A stretch of 64,000 bases of DNA, from the NCBI GenBank assembly GCA_039621445.1, contig CP154954.1:13572716-13636715 (forward strand). The letters are read 5' to 3'. Below, one piece after another: positions 29,790-40,113 of this stretch; position 1 is the stretch's first letter, and the number at the start of each line of letters is the position of its first letter. Under the pieces are notes generated by a model that saw only the letters and a list, made by a program, of their open reading frames with translations, made no database searches and was not told where the DNA came from. The position numbers and the translations under genes are program-made. Origin of the DNA: Euglena gracilis (taxonomy: Eukaryota; Euglenida; Euglenophyceae; Euglenales).

Positions 29790-32408
29790 ATGGGTGTTAA
29801 GAATGGCCCAGCCATGTTTCAACGCATGTTACAATGGGTTTTATGCGATTTACCGTTTGCCATTGCGTACATTGATGATGTGCCGGTGGGAACACCACCG
29901 CCATCCGCAAAATCGAGCGAGGATATCCTCGCCACACACTTCCACCATGTTTGCGCGGTATTAACCGCCTTTCAAAAACATGTGCTTTTTGCGAAAGGCA
30001 CGAAAATGCATTTGTTTCGGATACTTACAAAATTTTGTGGTCACATCCTCAACAATGGACAGCGGAAAGCCGCTCCGAGTAAACTCGAATCCATTAAGAA
30101 ATGGACCCCTGAGGTAATCAAAACGATTTCTCACCTCAAAGGATTTTTGGGATTAGCCCAATATTACGCGATATATATGAAGGACTTCGCGAACATCGCG
30201 GTGCCCCTCACCAAACAGCTCAAAAACCGGGCTGTTGACAATACCAAAGTCATTTGGGATAACCAAATGCGTGAGACCCTTGAGAAAATCAAGGTTTTGC
30301 TTTTGGTGAATGTTGTCCTCGAAATCGCGGACCCATACAAACCATACGTTCTGGAAGTCGACAGCAGCGATTACGCTGTTGGCGGAGTTCTTAGCCAGCA
30401 AAACGCGGCGAATGAACTCCGGCCTGTGGCTTTCTTCAGCCGAAAGCTACAGGGCGACGATGAAAAAGGTCAAGTCAAGTGGAGTATACGCGAGAAGGAG
30501 ACCTACGCAATCGTGCTTATACTCCATAAATTTCGCAGCTGGGTTGCCAGTAGCCTCGTCCAGATCCTCGTCAAGACCGATCATGAGAGTCTCCAACACT
30601 GGTACACCGAGGACTTGAACAAGGCCATGTCATCGGTCAGAAGGCGATGCAGATGGCATGAGTTCTTGAGTCAATTCCACCTTGTGGTTATTTATACCCC
30701 TGGTCACACACAAAAAGTAGCGGATCCGCTCAGTCGGGCCCCTTGGTATTACCCTGGGTACCTGGATGAGAGAGACCCGACTTTTCACGGAAGTCAGGAA
30801 GCTGACGAATACGCACGTCGAAACGACGCTGCGGACAATCTTTTGGATTATTTTCCCATTTCACAACTATTCCTGGTCGCACCAGTGCGCGGAAGGCGCC
30901 GACGTGGAAGCACGTCCGGACCCCGGCGTATTACGCGTACGGAGTCCCCTTCCCCACTGTTCTTTCGCGAATGGGATTATAGTCGTGATCCGGCGTATGA
31001 CACCATTGTCACCAGACTTCGTACTGGCGAAGTGCTGGACAATTACACTCTTTTTCGCAATGAATCGGGTTCCAAATATTGTATCCCCCAGGACCTGGTT
31101 GATGATGTGATTTTGTGCTATCACAACCACGGTCACCCTGGGGCCCCCAAACTTCTTTCGTTGGTGGGCCGCAGGTATTGCACAACCCTGAGCGAGAAAG
31201 AGCTTTACTCACGCTGTTTGCGAATAGCGCAACGGTGTCAAATTTGTCAAGCGGTAAAACCCCGCAGAGGTACCCCCCCTGGTACGATGGACTTTTTCCC
31301 CGTACCCCCTGACATTTTTACATCCCTCTGCATGGTTTTTCTGGAATTAGAACCGTGCAAAGGAACGGACGACAAAATTTACGATTACGTTTTTGTTGTC
31401 GTCTGCAGGCTGAGTGGGTACATTGTAGCCATTCCATGCCAGAAGTCAGGGTTGACTGCCCAAAGTTTGGCAACTATATTTTTGGAGAAATGCTTTTCCT
31501 TAATGGGATTACCGAATGAAATCGTGAGTGATCAAGACCATTTGATTTCTTCAAGGTTTTTCACCACTTTGTGCGGTTTACTCGGAATCGAGCAATATTT
31601 AACCATTATATACCGACCCAAAGGCAATGGTAGAGCCGAGGCAGCCGTGAAATCCGTCGTGAATATGCTTCGGCTTTCACTGGCTGACTCGCGCGGCAAC
31701 TGGATATCAGTGCTACCATGGTCTTTGTTTTATATCAATACCCTACCAGAGTTGGTTTTACCACACTCCCCCTATAAATTTGTTTTCGGACGGGACCCTC
31801 CGGCCATAGGGGATGTCCCTTCGGACAGACCCGCCCGAACGAGTGTCAGTTGCGAGCCCTGGTTTGCCGAAGTAGAAAATCTACGTTCTGCAATCCAGAA
31901 GCGCGTCACTGAAATTCATGCAACTAAACGGAAATGGTTTTTGCAGAATTTCCAGTCACCTGTGTATAGTCCCGGTGACCGCGTGTGGGTGCGGAATAGC
32001 CGTACTCGCATGCAGTCTTCCAAGCTGGACCCCCTCTGGCTCGGCCCCTGTGAAATCCTAGAAAGACTAGGTACCAGCGGGCGTTACAAGGTGGCATTAC
32101 CGAATGGTGTTGAGGACGTTCATATGGACGACTTCAAGCCATACCTGTCGCCACCGGATGGGAAACCCATCCCGTGCCTGCACTTCAAACCCCGTTCCAG
32201 ATTACCTGAGACGGACGACTTTGTAGTCGATAAAATTATCGATCACAAAATCGACAAAGGTATGCACCTTTGGAAGGTCCGCTGGAAAGGGTATGGGCCC
32301 GACGAGGACACTTGGGAGCAAGCAACCAGTTTTGTTGGGTATGTCCAGCAAGATTGGAAGCTGTGGAACAAGAAGCATAACATTGATGTTTCCATGACAA
32401 GTTTTTGA
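29790..32408 (+). CDS. Copy B RT palm, RNase H, integrase and chromodomain
   Basis: A frame of 872 residues. It opens in the RT palm (GVKNGPAMFQ, AIAYIDDVPVG). RNase H follows with YVLEVDSSDYAVGG, RPVAFFSRKLQ and LVKTDHESLQHW. The integrase zinc part has HNHGHPG and CQICQAV. In the core the second D (VSDQDH) and the E (GNGRAEAA) are present, but the first D is Val (codon 31335-31337 GTT). A chromodomain, FVVDKIIDHK...WKVRWKGYGPDEDTWE, ends the protein, as in chromoviruses that target histone-marked chromatin. The upstream RT half is broken, so no full Pol can be made. Confidence 0.9.
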   Translation: MGVKNGPAMFQRMLQWVLCDLPFAIAYIDDVPVGTPPPSAKSSEDILATHFHHVCAVLTAFQKHVLFAKGTKMHLFRILTKFCGHILNNGQRKAAPSKLESIKKWTPEVIKTISHLKGFLGLAQYYAIYMKDFANIAVPLTKQLKNRAVDNTKVIWDNQMRETLEKIKVLLLVNVVLEIADPYKPYVLEVDSSDYAVGGVLSQQNAANELRPVAFFSRKLQGDDEKGQVKWSIREKETYAIVLILHKFRSWVASSLVQILVKTDHESLQHWYTEDLNKAMSSVRRRCRWHEFLSQFHLVVIYTPGHTQKVADPLSRAPWYYPGYLDERDPTFHGSQEADEYARRNDAADNLLDYFPISQLFLVAPVRGRRRRGSTSGPRRITRTESPSPLFFREWDYSRDPAYDTIVTRLRTGEVLDNYTLFRNESGSKYCIPQDLVDDVILCYHNHGHPGAPKLLSLVGRRYCTTLSEKELYSRCLRIAQRCQICQAVKPRRGTPPGTMDFFPVPPDIFTSLCMVFLELEPCKGTDDKIYDYVFVVVCRLSGYIVAIPCQKSGLTAQSLATIFLEKCFSLMGLPNEIVSDQDHLISSRFFTTLCGLLGIEQYLTIIYRPKGNGRAEAAVKSVVNMLRLSLADSRGNWISVLPWSLFYINTLPELVLPHSPYKFVFGRDPPAIGDVPSDRPARTSVSCEPWFAEVENLRSAIQKRVTEIHATKRKWFLQNFQSPVYSPGDRVWVRNSRTRMQSSKLDPLWLGPCEILERLGTSGRYKVALPNGVEDVHMDDFKPYLSPPDGKPIPCLHFKPRSRLPETDDFVVDKIIDHKIDKGMHLWKVRWKGYGPDEDTWEQATSFVGYVQQDWKLWNKKHNIDVSMTSF

Positions 32409-32568
32409 GAACACATGGGAAAACCATGTTGTTTTCTCTTCTTTTTATCATTGATTCTTAGCATTCTTTCTTTCCGCAGACTTTTTAGCCAATAATACTC
32501 AAGCGGTTACCCTTACAAACTCACAACCAACAACCCAACCAACCCACCGTACCGACCCCGGGCGGTAT

Positions 32569-33184
32569 CATGCTGCCCGGGGGAAGGGAGCCAGGCGGAG
32601 GACCGCCTTACCACCCCACCACTCACCCTCAACCTGACCAGTACGCGTACCGATACGGTACGCAGCCACCTGCACGGACAGCGGCTCAGGGAAACCCTGA
32701 AGCCAGCAGCAGTAGCAGGATGACCCCGATGTCCGCGGAAGCGCGGTCATCTCAGCCATCAGGCTCCCGTCGCCTCCCACCGTATGCGGGTGTGATGATC
32801 CACCGCACGGCGGAGACGATGAGCCGGGTTATGCGTATGAGCGCAAACCCGGCACCAGACCACCTCACCCAGGCATTGTGGGATGACCACTGCCGTAAAA
32901 TTTTGACCATCACGAATACCCCTCCAGCCCTGTGGTGTATGTGCGCCCAGGCGACGATGACCGATTTAGTGTATTACACCGACCCGGACACGTCGGGATT
33001 CGCGGCGGACATTACCATGCGTGACCTGGGCGTGGAAGTCCCGCCACAGGTAGCACGGCAAGTACCAACAGTTGGCACTTACACCGCACATTTTCGTGCT
33101 CACTCCCCCGGATTACCCGAGGAAGAGACAGTGGAAGCACCTGTCCGGAGAGAACACCCACGTGTGAAAGAAAGTATTTTTTGA
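32569..33184 (+). CDS. Copy B post-integrase ORF a (unknown)
   Basis: A 204-residue frame that begins 160 bases after the integrase stop. It is Pro/Gly/Gln-rich at the N-terminus. A compact part follows with MIHRTAETMSRVMRMSANP, ALWDDHCRKILTITN and LVYYTDPDTSGFAADI. I recognise no domain. It looks like the start of a large extra protein whose later parts are the next frames, separated by single stops or shifts. A strong hairpin (32645-32663, 8 bp stem) and another at 32686-32700 lie in it. Confidence 0.5.
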
Positions 33185-33196
33185 TCCCCTGAGTGC

Positions 33197-33604
33197 ATGC
33201 CCCGGCGGGATTATCCTGCGCAGGAGCATGTGTCTCAGTACACCGTCTCTGGGGATTATCCCCAGGAGGCACCAATGCCACGGGATCAGTACGTGTATCC
33301 ACCTCAACCGCACCCAACTATACCTGACCCTGTGCCACGACGTCCTGTGGAGGGAAACCCTACCCCGAAGTCTGACACTGCCCGAAGCGTTCGCCCGCGG
33401 GAAGCCGCGGCAGCGCCTCGTGCGGCACCGGTTCCACAGGTACGGGATGAACCCGTCAACCCGTGGACTGATCGGCCGTTCGATACCGAGGAGGAGCGTC
33501 AACAGTATGAATATGCTGTGACGATCCAACGACAAATCGCACGTCGCTGGCCAGGGATACCCTGCCCGGGCGGAAATGACGAGAGAAGAGCGCCAGCAGT
33601 ATGA
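33197..33604 (+). CDS. Copy B post-integrase ORF b (unknown)
   Basis: A 135-residue, Pro/Arg-rich frame with YVYPPQPHPTIPDPVPRRP and VRDEPVNPW. The DEP motif recurs in later frames and is encoded by hairpin sequences such as CGGGATGAACCCG. No recognised domain. Hairpins at 33249-33265 and 33552-33564. Probably part of the same disrupted long ORF as its neighbours. Confidence 0.45.
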   Translation: MPRRDYPAQEHVSQYTVSGDYPQEAPMPRDQYVYPPQPHPTIPDPVPRRPVEGNPTPKSDTARSVRPREAAAAPRAAPVPQVRDEPVNPWTDRPFDTEEERQQYEYAVTIQRQIARRWPGIPCPGGNDERRAPAV

Positions 33605-33659
33605 TGCTGCTGTGTCGGCTCTCACAGGAGTCCCAGCTCCATCATGATCAAGTCAGCCA

Positions 33660-34934
33660 GTGCGACAGCAGGACGTTGCTGTGGCGGAAGCGCCATCAGC
33701 ACGACCCACAAGCTCTGCCGCCGGCAAGCGTGACCGCGGCCCGGAAAATCTGACGCCGCAGCCACAGCGCCGCTCGCTGAGGTCGGAAAATCCGCCCGCG
33801 GCGATGCACGTCGACGCTGAGGAGGAAGCTCCGCCAGCGCCAGACGTGACGGCGGAACGGGCACGTCGGGAAACCCGACCACCCCCGGTCGCACCGGTTT
33901 ACTCGAATCGTGGTGACGCTGAGCAGGAATTTGCTCGAACGCCCAGCACGGAATCCGTGACTTACCCTGCGTTTACACCAGAAGACCGAGAATACTGGTA
34001 CTACTGGGCGGCATTCGAATGGCTGTCTAACACAAAGGGTAAGGGGAAAGGTAAAGGCAAGGGTAAGGGAAAAGGAAAAGGCCAGGAGAAAGGTGAAAAA
34101 GCCCCACCTGGCAAAGGCGCAAAAGCCGCCTGGTCCGCTCCAGGCAAAGGCGGAAAATCTGCCGGACCCCCAGCAGGCAAAGGCGGAAAAGCCGCCGATC
34201 CTTCGAAAACGAAGGACTATGACGTTGCCTCGGTGTTCAAGTACCCTGAGGAGATCTGGCCGAAAATCGACGAAGATCTCCAAAAGTTCACAAAAGCAGG
34301 CAACGTGATCCACCGACCACCGGATGCGGTGCTCGAAGTGGTGCAGAATCGTATGAACGATCACTGCAAACTTTTTTTCTACAGCTCCGAACTTCACGCT
34401 TTTGAGGGATACCCTCATTCGAATGAAGTTGTCCTGGACCGGATGCCCGGTTTCTGGGAGCTGTGGTTCTGGTTGGGATACCCCTGCCAGAATTTCGGCA
34501 TTTTTACCGACCGAAACGGTCTGACGTATATCGATTGTATGAATACTTGTGAACACGACGAAACATTCGTCGCAAAGCTGAAGGAAATCTTCACGCACAT
34601 GTATTCCGTTGGAGCACTGGGAATCCAGTGGAAGTATTACCCCCTGCCGGAGAAACTCCAGGCGCAGGCCGCGGTAATGTTCACGTGCAATCTCCAGGTA
34701 TACTTGGACAGCATGTATGGCACGCTGTTCAAGGTACTGGACGTCAACACCCCCAGCGGTACAAACTGGAATGCCAGTTTTGCAAAGAAGTTCACATTGT
34801 TGACTTCTGGGGTTTCGGAGAACGCGGAAACCCGCCTCCGACTGCCGAGAATGCCGGCAGCCAGCCGACCAGGAGATTCCTCCTGCATCAGTGCCGGAAT
34901 CCCAATATCGGAACGCAAGATCGCAAGGTGCTGA
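33660..34934 (+). CDS. Copy B post-integrase ORF c, Lys/Gly-repeat protein (unknown)
   Basis: A 424-residue frame. Residues about 1-110 are charged and disordered. At about 125-180 it has a run of KG dipeptides and PGKGAK-type repeats, likely RNA-binding. Residues about 185-400 form a more ordered part: VFKYPEEIWPKIDEDLQKF, CKLFFYSSELHAFEGYPHSNEVV, FWELWFWLGYPCQNFGIFTDRNG. A second, structural Gag-like protein is one possibility, because the KG run resembles the MT1 Gag tail. I have no homology evidence. Hairpins at 33865-33879 and 34403-34417. Confidence 0.5.
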   Translation: MRQQDVAVAEAPSARPTSSAAGKRDRGPENLTPQPQRRSLRSENPPAAMHVDAEEEAPPAPDVTAERARRETRPPPVAPVYSNRGDAEQEFARTPSTESVTYPAFTPEDREYWYYWAAFEWLSNTKGKGKGKGKGKGKGKGQEKGEKAPPGKGAKAAWSAPGKGGKSAGPPAGKGGKAADPSKTKDYDVASVFKYPEEIWPKIDEDLQKFTKAGNVIHRPPDAVLEVVQNRMNDHCKLFFYSSELHAFEGYPHSNEVVLDRMPGFWELWFWLGYPCQNFGIFTDRNGLTYIDCMNTCEHDETFVAKLKEIFTHMYSVGALGIQWKYYPLPEKLQAQAAVMFTCNLQVYLDSMYGTLFKVLDVNTPSGTNWNASFAKKFTLLTSGVSENAETRLRLPRMPAASRPGDSSCISAGIPISERKIARC

Positions 34935-35094
34935 AACTGCACCGGCAGAAAATATTTCTGTGTATATCTACTACCTGGAATACATGACCGCTGATGTGGA
35001 TATCCACAGAAGGTGGTTACCTCGGGGATACACCGAGGTAGACGCCAGACCCAATGATCCAGACCACCGCGGATGAACCTGCGGCCGGATTGGC

Positions 35095-36009
35095 ATGAGG
35101 CCTGAAATCGGCCTCCAGGAGCACCTGGATACCAAGTTCGGGAACATCCTGATCTGGGAAGATTTCCAGATGTTTTTCGCGGCACACGAGGGGAAAGAAC
35201 CTCGTTATGCGTTGCCGCTGCCTGCTTTCCTGGAAGACACAGGAGAATACGGCATGCACGAGAATTGTCGACAGCAGTGGGAAGACCTCTGCCTGATCGA
35301 CGACGACGAGCCGCAACCTCCACCCGGAAGCTGGGTGAGAGCGTCGTGGCCACCCCCATACCCCAACTCTGACAGGAGTGAAAGTATAAGCTTTTACCGC
35401 CTGTCAGATGCCCAAGGGTGCTACAGAAGCGGAAAAGACCCGCGTACTGCAGCACAACTCCACACAGATGACTCCCTTCCGGAAGCGGAGGAGGAGGAAG
35501 AAACGGTCCCAATGGCCGAGGATGAACCTCAACCAGCAGAACCTCCGGCACGGGAAACCCGTAGCCCATCGGTCGTGATGCTGGACACTGTGTCAGAAAC
35601 TGCCCAGCGCCCAGGATCGCCGACAGGTGAAATGACACTTGTCCCACCGTCACCACCCTCACTGGGTACGCCGGGCGGACCGACCCCTCCGCGGGAAAAC
35701 CCGCCGGAGACGGTACCCCACACGCTTGAGGTATTACGCCGTAAGCTCCCTGTTTCCGGGGAAACCCCGTCGACAGAGGAGCCAGCGGAGGAGCCCACTT
35801 CAGGTGAAGAACCTGAACGGCGCACCTCGCTGGGCGGACGCGTACTCGGTGGTTTGAGGTCACTGATCGCAGTTGTCACTCCACGTGGCACTGTGGCCAG
35901 TTCTTCCACAGCTGCGGCGGGAACCGCCCAGTCGGCGGAAGACACACCTGACACAACAGCCATGGTGGAGGATGAACCTCCCCCAGCGGCGGCGCCACCG
36001 CCGGTGTAG
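35095..36009 (+). CDS. Copy B post-integrase ORF d (unknown)
   Basis: A 304-residue frame starting MRPEIGLQEHLDTKFGNIL. The first 110 residues look folded (WEDFQMFFAAHEGK, LPAFLEDTGEYG). The rest is acidic, Pro/Glu-rich and disordered, with DEPQP and DEPPP motifs. No domain recognised. Only 33 bases separate it from the next frame. Hairpin at 35799-35817 (7 bp stem). Confidence 0.45.
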   Translation: MRPEIGLQEHLDTKFGNILIWEDFQMFFAAHEGKEPRYALPLPAFLEDTGEYGMHENCRQQWEDLCLIDDDEPQPPPGSWVRASWPPPYPNSDRSESISFYRLSDAQGCYRSGKDPRTAAQLHTDDSLPEAEEEEETVPMAEDEPQPAEPPARETRSPSVVMLDTVSETAQRPGSPTGEMTLVPPSPPSLGTPGGPTPPRENPPETVPHTLEVLRRKLPVSGETPSTEEPAEEPTSGEEPERRTSLGGRVLGGLRSLIAVVTPRGTVASSSTAAAGTAQSAEDTPDTTAMVEDEPPPAAAPPPV

Positions 36010-36042
36010 GAAGCGACACGGACGGAAGGCGAACAGTCAGCA

Positions 36043-37068
36043 ATGGCAGTGGAGACAACAGCAACCGTGCCGGTACGGGATGAACCTGTATCAGCACCGG
36101 TAGCGCCAGCCGAGGCACGGGATGAACCCGCACCTCAGCGCACATCCACCGCCACTGCACCAAAGCATTCGGGAACACGGACACCGGCGCCTGAAAAACA
36201 GGCCGGGCGGACGTCCACGCCCCCACCACAGGCTCAACCAGCGCGAAGTGCGCCGGCCAAGCCTACACCTACACCATCCCCCACGGCAACCCCTGGGAAA
36301 CCCACGGAAGCCGCGAAGGAACGCCTAGGACGACCCTCAGCTCGGGAAACCCCTGCTGAAGGTCCACGACGCTCGGCGTCGGGGAGAAGACCCCCGTCCC
36401 AGGCGTCACCGCGCACCTGGGCAAGCAAGCGCGACGCCGAAAGGCGGCCCTCGGATACTCCGGAAACCGGAAGTCCGAAGGCCCCGGCAAAAACAAAGCC
36501 GGGCGCCGCCCCTTGCAAGCCCGCACCCAAATCCGGTGATCAGCCCCCACCGAAAGGCGGTGGTGGTGCTGGCAGCCAGAGTGCTGCATCCTCTTCTCGG
36601 GGATCAACCTCGGGACAAGGATTCACGCACGTCGCATCATCCGGCTATTGGAAAACCTCACAGCCGAAACCTCCGTCAAAGGGGCAGGGAAAATCCCGCG
36701 CCTCAGCAGCCGAGACACCTTCGGAAGACGAAGTTGTCATCGACTGGACCGCGATCAATCAGGATGATCCTGAGACTCATGACCTGAAAAACAGGTACAT
36801 GATGATCGACCACAAACTAAGGACAAATCAATGCCTCAACCGGTGGATTGAGCCACTGTTCTGTCAGGGCCTAAAATGGTCCTTTGATCAGAACGTGACC
36901 TGGAATTATTACAATTCCAGATCCCCCCGTGTTTTGGCCCAATACTTCGGTGAGGAATTCCTCATCGACAAAACAACGGAAAACCGTTTTGTGTGGCTTT
37001 GCACTGTATGCCACAAGATGTATAACAGTGCACCTGACTTGGGATTACCCCTCATCCATGTGTGCAAC
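36043..37068 (+). CDS. Copy B post-integrase ORF e (unknown), cut by the TRIM insertion
   Basis: About 340 residues before the insertion. The first two thirds are Pro/Ala/Arg-rich. The end is ordered: VIDWTAINQDDPETHDLKNRYM, LNRWIEPLFCQGLKWSF, YNSRSPRVLAQYFGEEFL, WLCTVCHKM and HVCNPC. This part matches copy A at 4340-4460. The frame runs 60 bases into the TRIM LTR, which is not original. The protein continues at 38359 after the insertion. Confidence 0.55.
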
Positions 37069-37073
37069 CCTTG
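37069..37073. repeat. TRIM target-site duplication, left copy (CCTTG)
   Basis: CCTTG precedes the left LTR and recurs at 38359-38363 after the right LTR. The 5 bp length fits Ty3-type integration. Confidence 0.85.
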
Positions 37074-37391
37074 TGAGTGGTCCAGGTGCATTTTTATAGT
37101 CACCATGAAATCACAGGCTGAAGCCTAATTCAAACAGGCAGATCCTAATTCACAGAAAAAATGATGGTGCTGTCTGTAGGTGGCTGTCAACATACACTGT
37201 TCACTCTGTTGTCTGGGATTACTTTCCTGAGATTGGATTTGTTTGATTTTGTCTGCGGCGCAAGTTTATTTCAAGTTTGGTCATTGCTGTTGGAAGTGGG
37301 ATTTTGGGAAAGAGATTTCAGTGAAAGGGATGTCAAGTCAAGGAAGGGGCTCCAGAAGTCAGGTCCGTGGTAAGGGGACCTCGGACTTTCA
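37074..37391 (+). repeat. TRIM 5' LTR
   Basis: 318 bp, nearly identical to 38041-38358 (for example GAAGCCTAATT against GAAGTCTAATT). Confidence 0.88.
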
Positions 37392-38040
37392 TGAACAGTG
37401 TACCAGGACAGTGTCCCAGTCCAGTTCGAACAGGGGACGCCATCGAGATGTACAGCCAGATTTGGTGAGATGTCGTTCGGTTGCCTGCCAGACAGATTCT
37501 CTGAGACTGGAATCCGTGGCTTGCCAGACATTTGGCAAAAGGCGGACAAGGGCCAGACTGCTAAAGCGGAGATGGCTCGACCACCAAAAAAGATTTGAAG
37601 ATTTGAAGATTGATGGACAAAATTGGGGACCAGATTGGACATTGCAAAGTGATTGTGATTGGTAATTACAATTTGCTGCAACTTTGATTGTGGTCGGCTG
37701 CAGGGTAATTGTCTTTGACTGTGGCCTGACGCCGCGGTACTGTGTGTACACCTGTGGATCGGCTGCGAAAGAATTTATCCGATGTGGCCTGATGCCGCAG
37801 AAGTGTGCTGCAATTTGGCTGCTAATCATTCATTGGCTGTAACATAGTCACTCAGATCGTGTCACCCCTGTGTGCTGTGTAGTGTGTCGGTGGCAGGTGT
37901 GAAGGCAATCACCCAGGACAGTACCATTGCAATTTCTAATGGACCACTTTTTTGCCTGGCCCCTCAAAAAATTTCGATGCACCTGACCCAATTTGGAGTC
38001 AGGTCAGATTGCCTAGGGCAATCTCTTGAGGAGGGGGGTG

Positions 38041-38358
38041 TGAGTGGTCCAGGTGCATTTTTATAGTCACCATGAAATCACAGGCTGAAGTCTAATTCAA
38101 ACAGGCAGATCCTAATTCACAGAAAAAATGATGGTGCTGTCTGTAGGTGGCTGTCAACATACACTGTTCACTCTGTTGTCTGGGATTACTTTCCTGAGAT
38201 TGGATTTGTTTGATTTTGTCTGCGGCGCAACTTTATTTCAAGTTTGGTCATTGCTGTTGGAAGTGGGATTTTGGGAAAGAGATTTCAGTGAAAGGGATGT
38301 CAAGTCAAGGAAGGGGCTCCAGAAGTCAGGTCCGTGGTAAGGGGACCTCGGACTTTCA
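38041..38358 (+). repeat. TRIM 3' LTR
   Basis: 318 bp, preceded by a polypurine tract and followed by the CCTTG duplication. The frame 38210-39232 appears to start inside it, but that start is an artefact of the insertion. Confidence 0.88.
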
Positions 38359-39232
38359 CCTTGTGGATCGGAAATCGTTCCACAAGGATGTATACATCCC
38401 CAACTGTGCCGCCTTGGTATGCGCCAAGTGCGTGGACAGTTGGACCCACAAGCACAATTTTAGCTACACCGAGCGAGATGGTACGAATGTACCAGTACTC
38501 TGCGTCAATTGCCTTCGAGGTACCTTCTGCCAAACTGCGGAAGGCGCAGTTCGCACAATTGTGAAAAGTGCCCAGAAGCCACTGGAGGAATACTCCACCT
38601 TGCACAAAAAGTACAAGGATTTTTTCAAGTACTCCAACCTCAAGCTTGACGACTACCGCCACACGGGAATGGCCCGTGGGTGGCAGATCGACAGTGGGGC
38701 GATACGCCTCGCTGCTGAGGAGGCAGGGGTAAGATTACCTTACCTCTGGGAGACAGCGGACAGGGAAAAGATATTTTTCCGCCTGTTCACAACCCAGGAC
38801 CGAAACGGTCGCTGGTGCCTGCCACAATGGCCACCCGAAGACCACGGGATGACCTGGAAAGACTGGCTGGGGGCCGTATTACGACCCCATACAGTCCGCG
38901 CGGAATGTGCGTATCACATGCCGATTGACTTCCACCCAGGGAATGCCCCGCAGGTATCAGCCAATCACCCACGGATGAATCACTTCATCTGGCCAGCCAC
39001 TCTGCCCAGGAAATTCTGGGAGAAGCTGCAATGGTTCCTCGCGGAAAGAGCGAGTGCAACCAAGCACACAGTCCCCGAAGGATGGGTTCGGGACTGGGTG
39101 GCACCTGACTTCGACTACGAATCGCCAGAAACCTGGCTCGTAGACAGGCCACCACCACCACAATTCCAAATGGTCCTGGTGGAAGATCCCCTGGACTCCT
39201 GCCATGATTATTGGCGGTTGGAAAGGATGTAA
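38359..39232 (+). CDS. Copy B third-ORF C-terminal domain, cysteine-rich (unknown)
   Basis: About 290 residues. It begins LVDRKSFHKDVYIPNC, then ALVCAKC, LCVNC and GTFC, spaced Cys pairs suggesting zinc binding. An ordered region follows: YRHTGMARGWQIDSGAIRLAAEE, LPQWPPEDHGMTW, AVLRPHTVRAE, NHPRMNHFIWPAT. It closes with MVLVEDPLDSCHDYW. Copy A keeps the same domain (4470-4689 and 16747-17442), so it is a stable part of the family, though I know no named domain for it. Hairpins at 38479-38494, 38534-38550 and 38662-38678. Confidence 0.65.
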
Positions 39233-39234
39233 TG

Positions 39235-40103
39235 CCGAAACGGGCCCATGCAAGCTAAGCGCCTTCATGGAGCCTGGATACCCCTTATACTATATACACT
39301 GGTAGCAGAAATCGCTAAACAGCCCTGGGATGAACCTGGGTCTGTGTCACTCTGCGCTCTGGATGGAAACATCCAGGAGCCCCCCCCCCGCCACCCCTCT
39401 ACCAATGGCCATGCGGACGGAAACTGTCTGCAAGAGGTAAGCGCCTCTTATTGCGTCGTGAAGGAGCTACTGCTGTGAAGACCTTGGCAGCCGGGAAACC
39501 TGGCAAGCCGCTAAGTGACACACAGCACACAGCGCGCACGCCGTAATAATAGGCCAACTTGTCACGTTTCGGCCCTAAGGCCCCTCAAGGCTGCCAGAAA
39601 GCAAAAATTCTGTTCTGGCCTAAGCCAGCCCTCCTCTCCTCCCTACTTTCCCCCCACCCCCGCAAAGCTGTCGCCGGCAGTCGGTTTTGTAAGTAGGCTT
39701 TTGTTTCCTAGTGCGGATATGACCGCCTAGGAGCCCTATCCGGGTATGACCAGGATAGGAGCCTGCCCCCCCCCTTCCGCACCTCTCCCCTCGGGTTTTC
39801 AGCGAATACGCCTGACCAACCCCGCGTGCCTTTGGCACACCCAAAGTGGGTGGATGGGACACTTTGACAGGAAACCTGCCAGCCCCGTTTCCCACAGTGG
39901 GCTTTTTTGCACCCCTAAGCCGAAACGGCTAATAGGTAACCGCGATAAGCGGTAACCTTTTGCGCGTTTTCGGGTTCTTGGGTTGCGCCCCTGTGGAGAA
40001 AAGAGATCCGTGTTCTGGAAAGCAGAACCCGATCAGGACTGTGTCCGAAATCCGGACGGGACCTGGGATGACCTGGTCCAAGAAGGAAATCGGGCACAGC
40101 CCT
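39235..40103 (+). other. Copy B 3' untranslated region
   Basis: No gene is seen. It is colinear with 17443-18252 of copy A. Hairpins at 39359-39376 (7 bp stem, GAAA loop), 39918-39930 and 39939-39953. Confidence 0.6.
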
Positions 40104-40113
40104 GGGAGGGGGA
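40104..40113 (+). other. Copy B polypurine tract
   Basis: GGGAGGGGGA directly precedes the 3' LTR, and the same sequence precedes the LTR stub of copy A at 18253-18262. Confidence 0.85.

Larger units (their letters stand above)
37074..38358 (+). mobile_element. TRIM-like non-autonomous LTR element (1,285 bp)
   Basis: Two 318 bp direct repeats (37074-37391 and 38041-38358) begin TGAGTGG and end TTTCA, so TG...CA. They flank 649 bp with no coding capacity. A polypurine tract GAGGAGGGGGG (38028-38038) lies just before the right LTR. The repeats differ at very few positions, so the insertion is recent. After the left LTR comes TGAACAGTGTACC, which is not an obvious tRNA 3'-end complement. The orientation follows from the polypurine tract. 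Confidence 0.88.

Noticed and set aside
37392-37404. Primer binding site of the TRIM element
   Set aside because: TGAACAGTGTACC does not begin TGG and matches no tRNA 3' end I can recognise, so I did not annotate it.
38210-38358. Start of the third-ORF protein upstream of 38359
   Set aside because: These residues come from the TRIM LTR. The original protein is continuous with the part before 37069.
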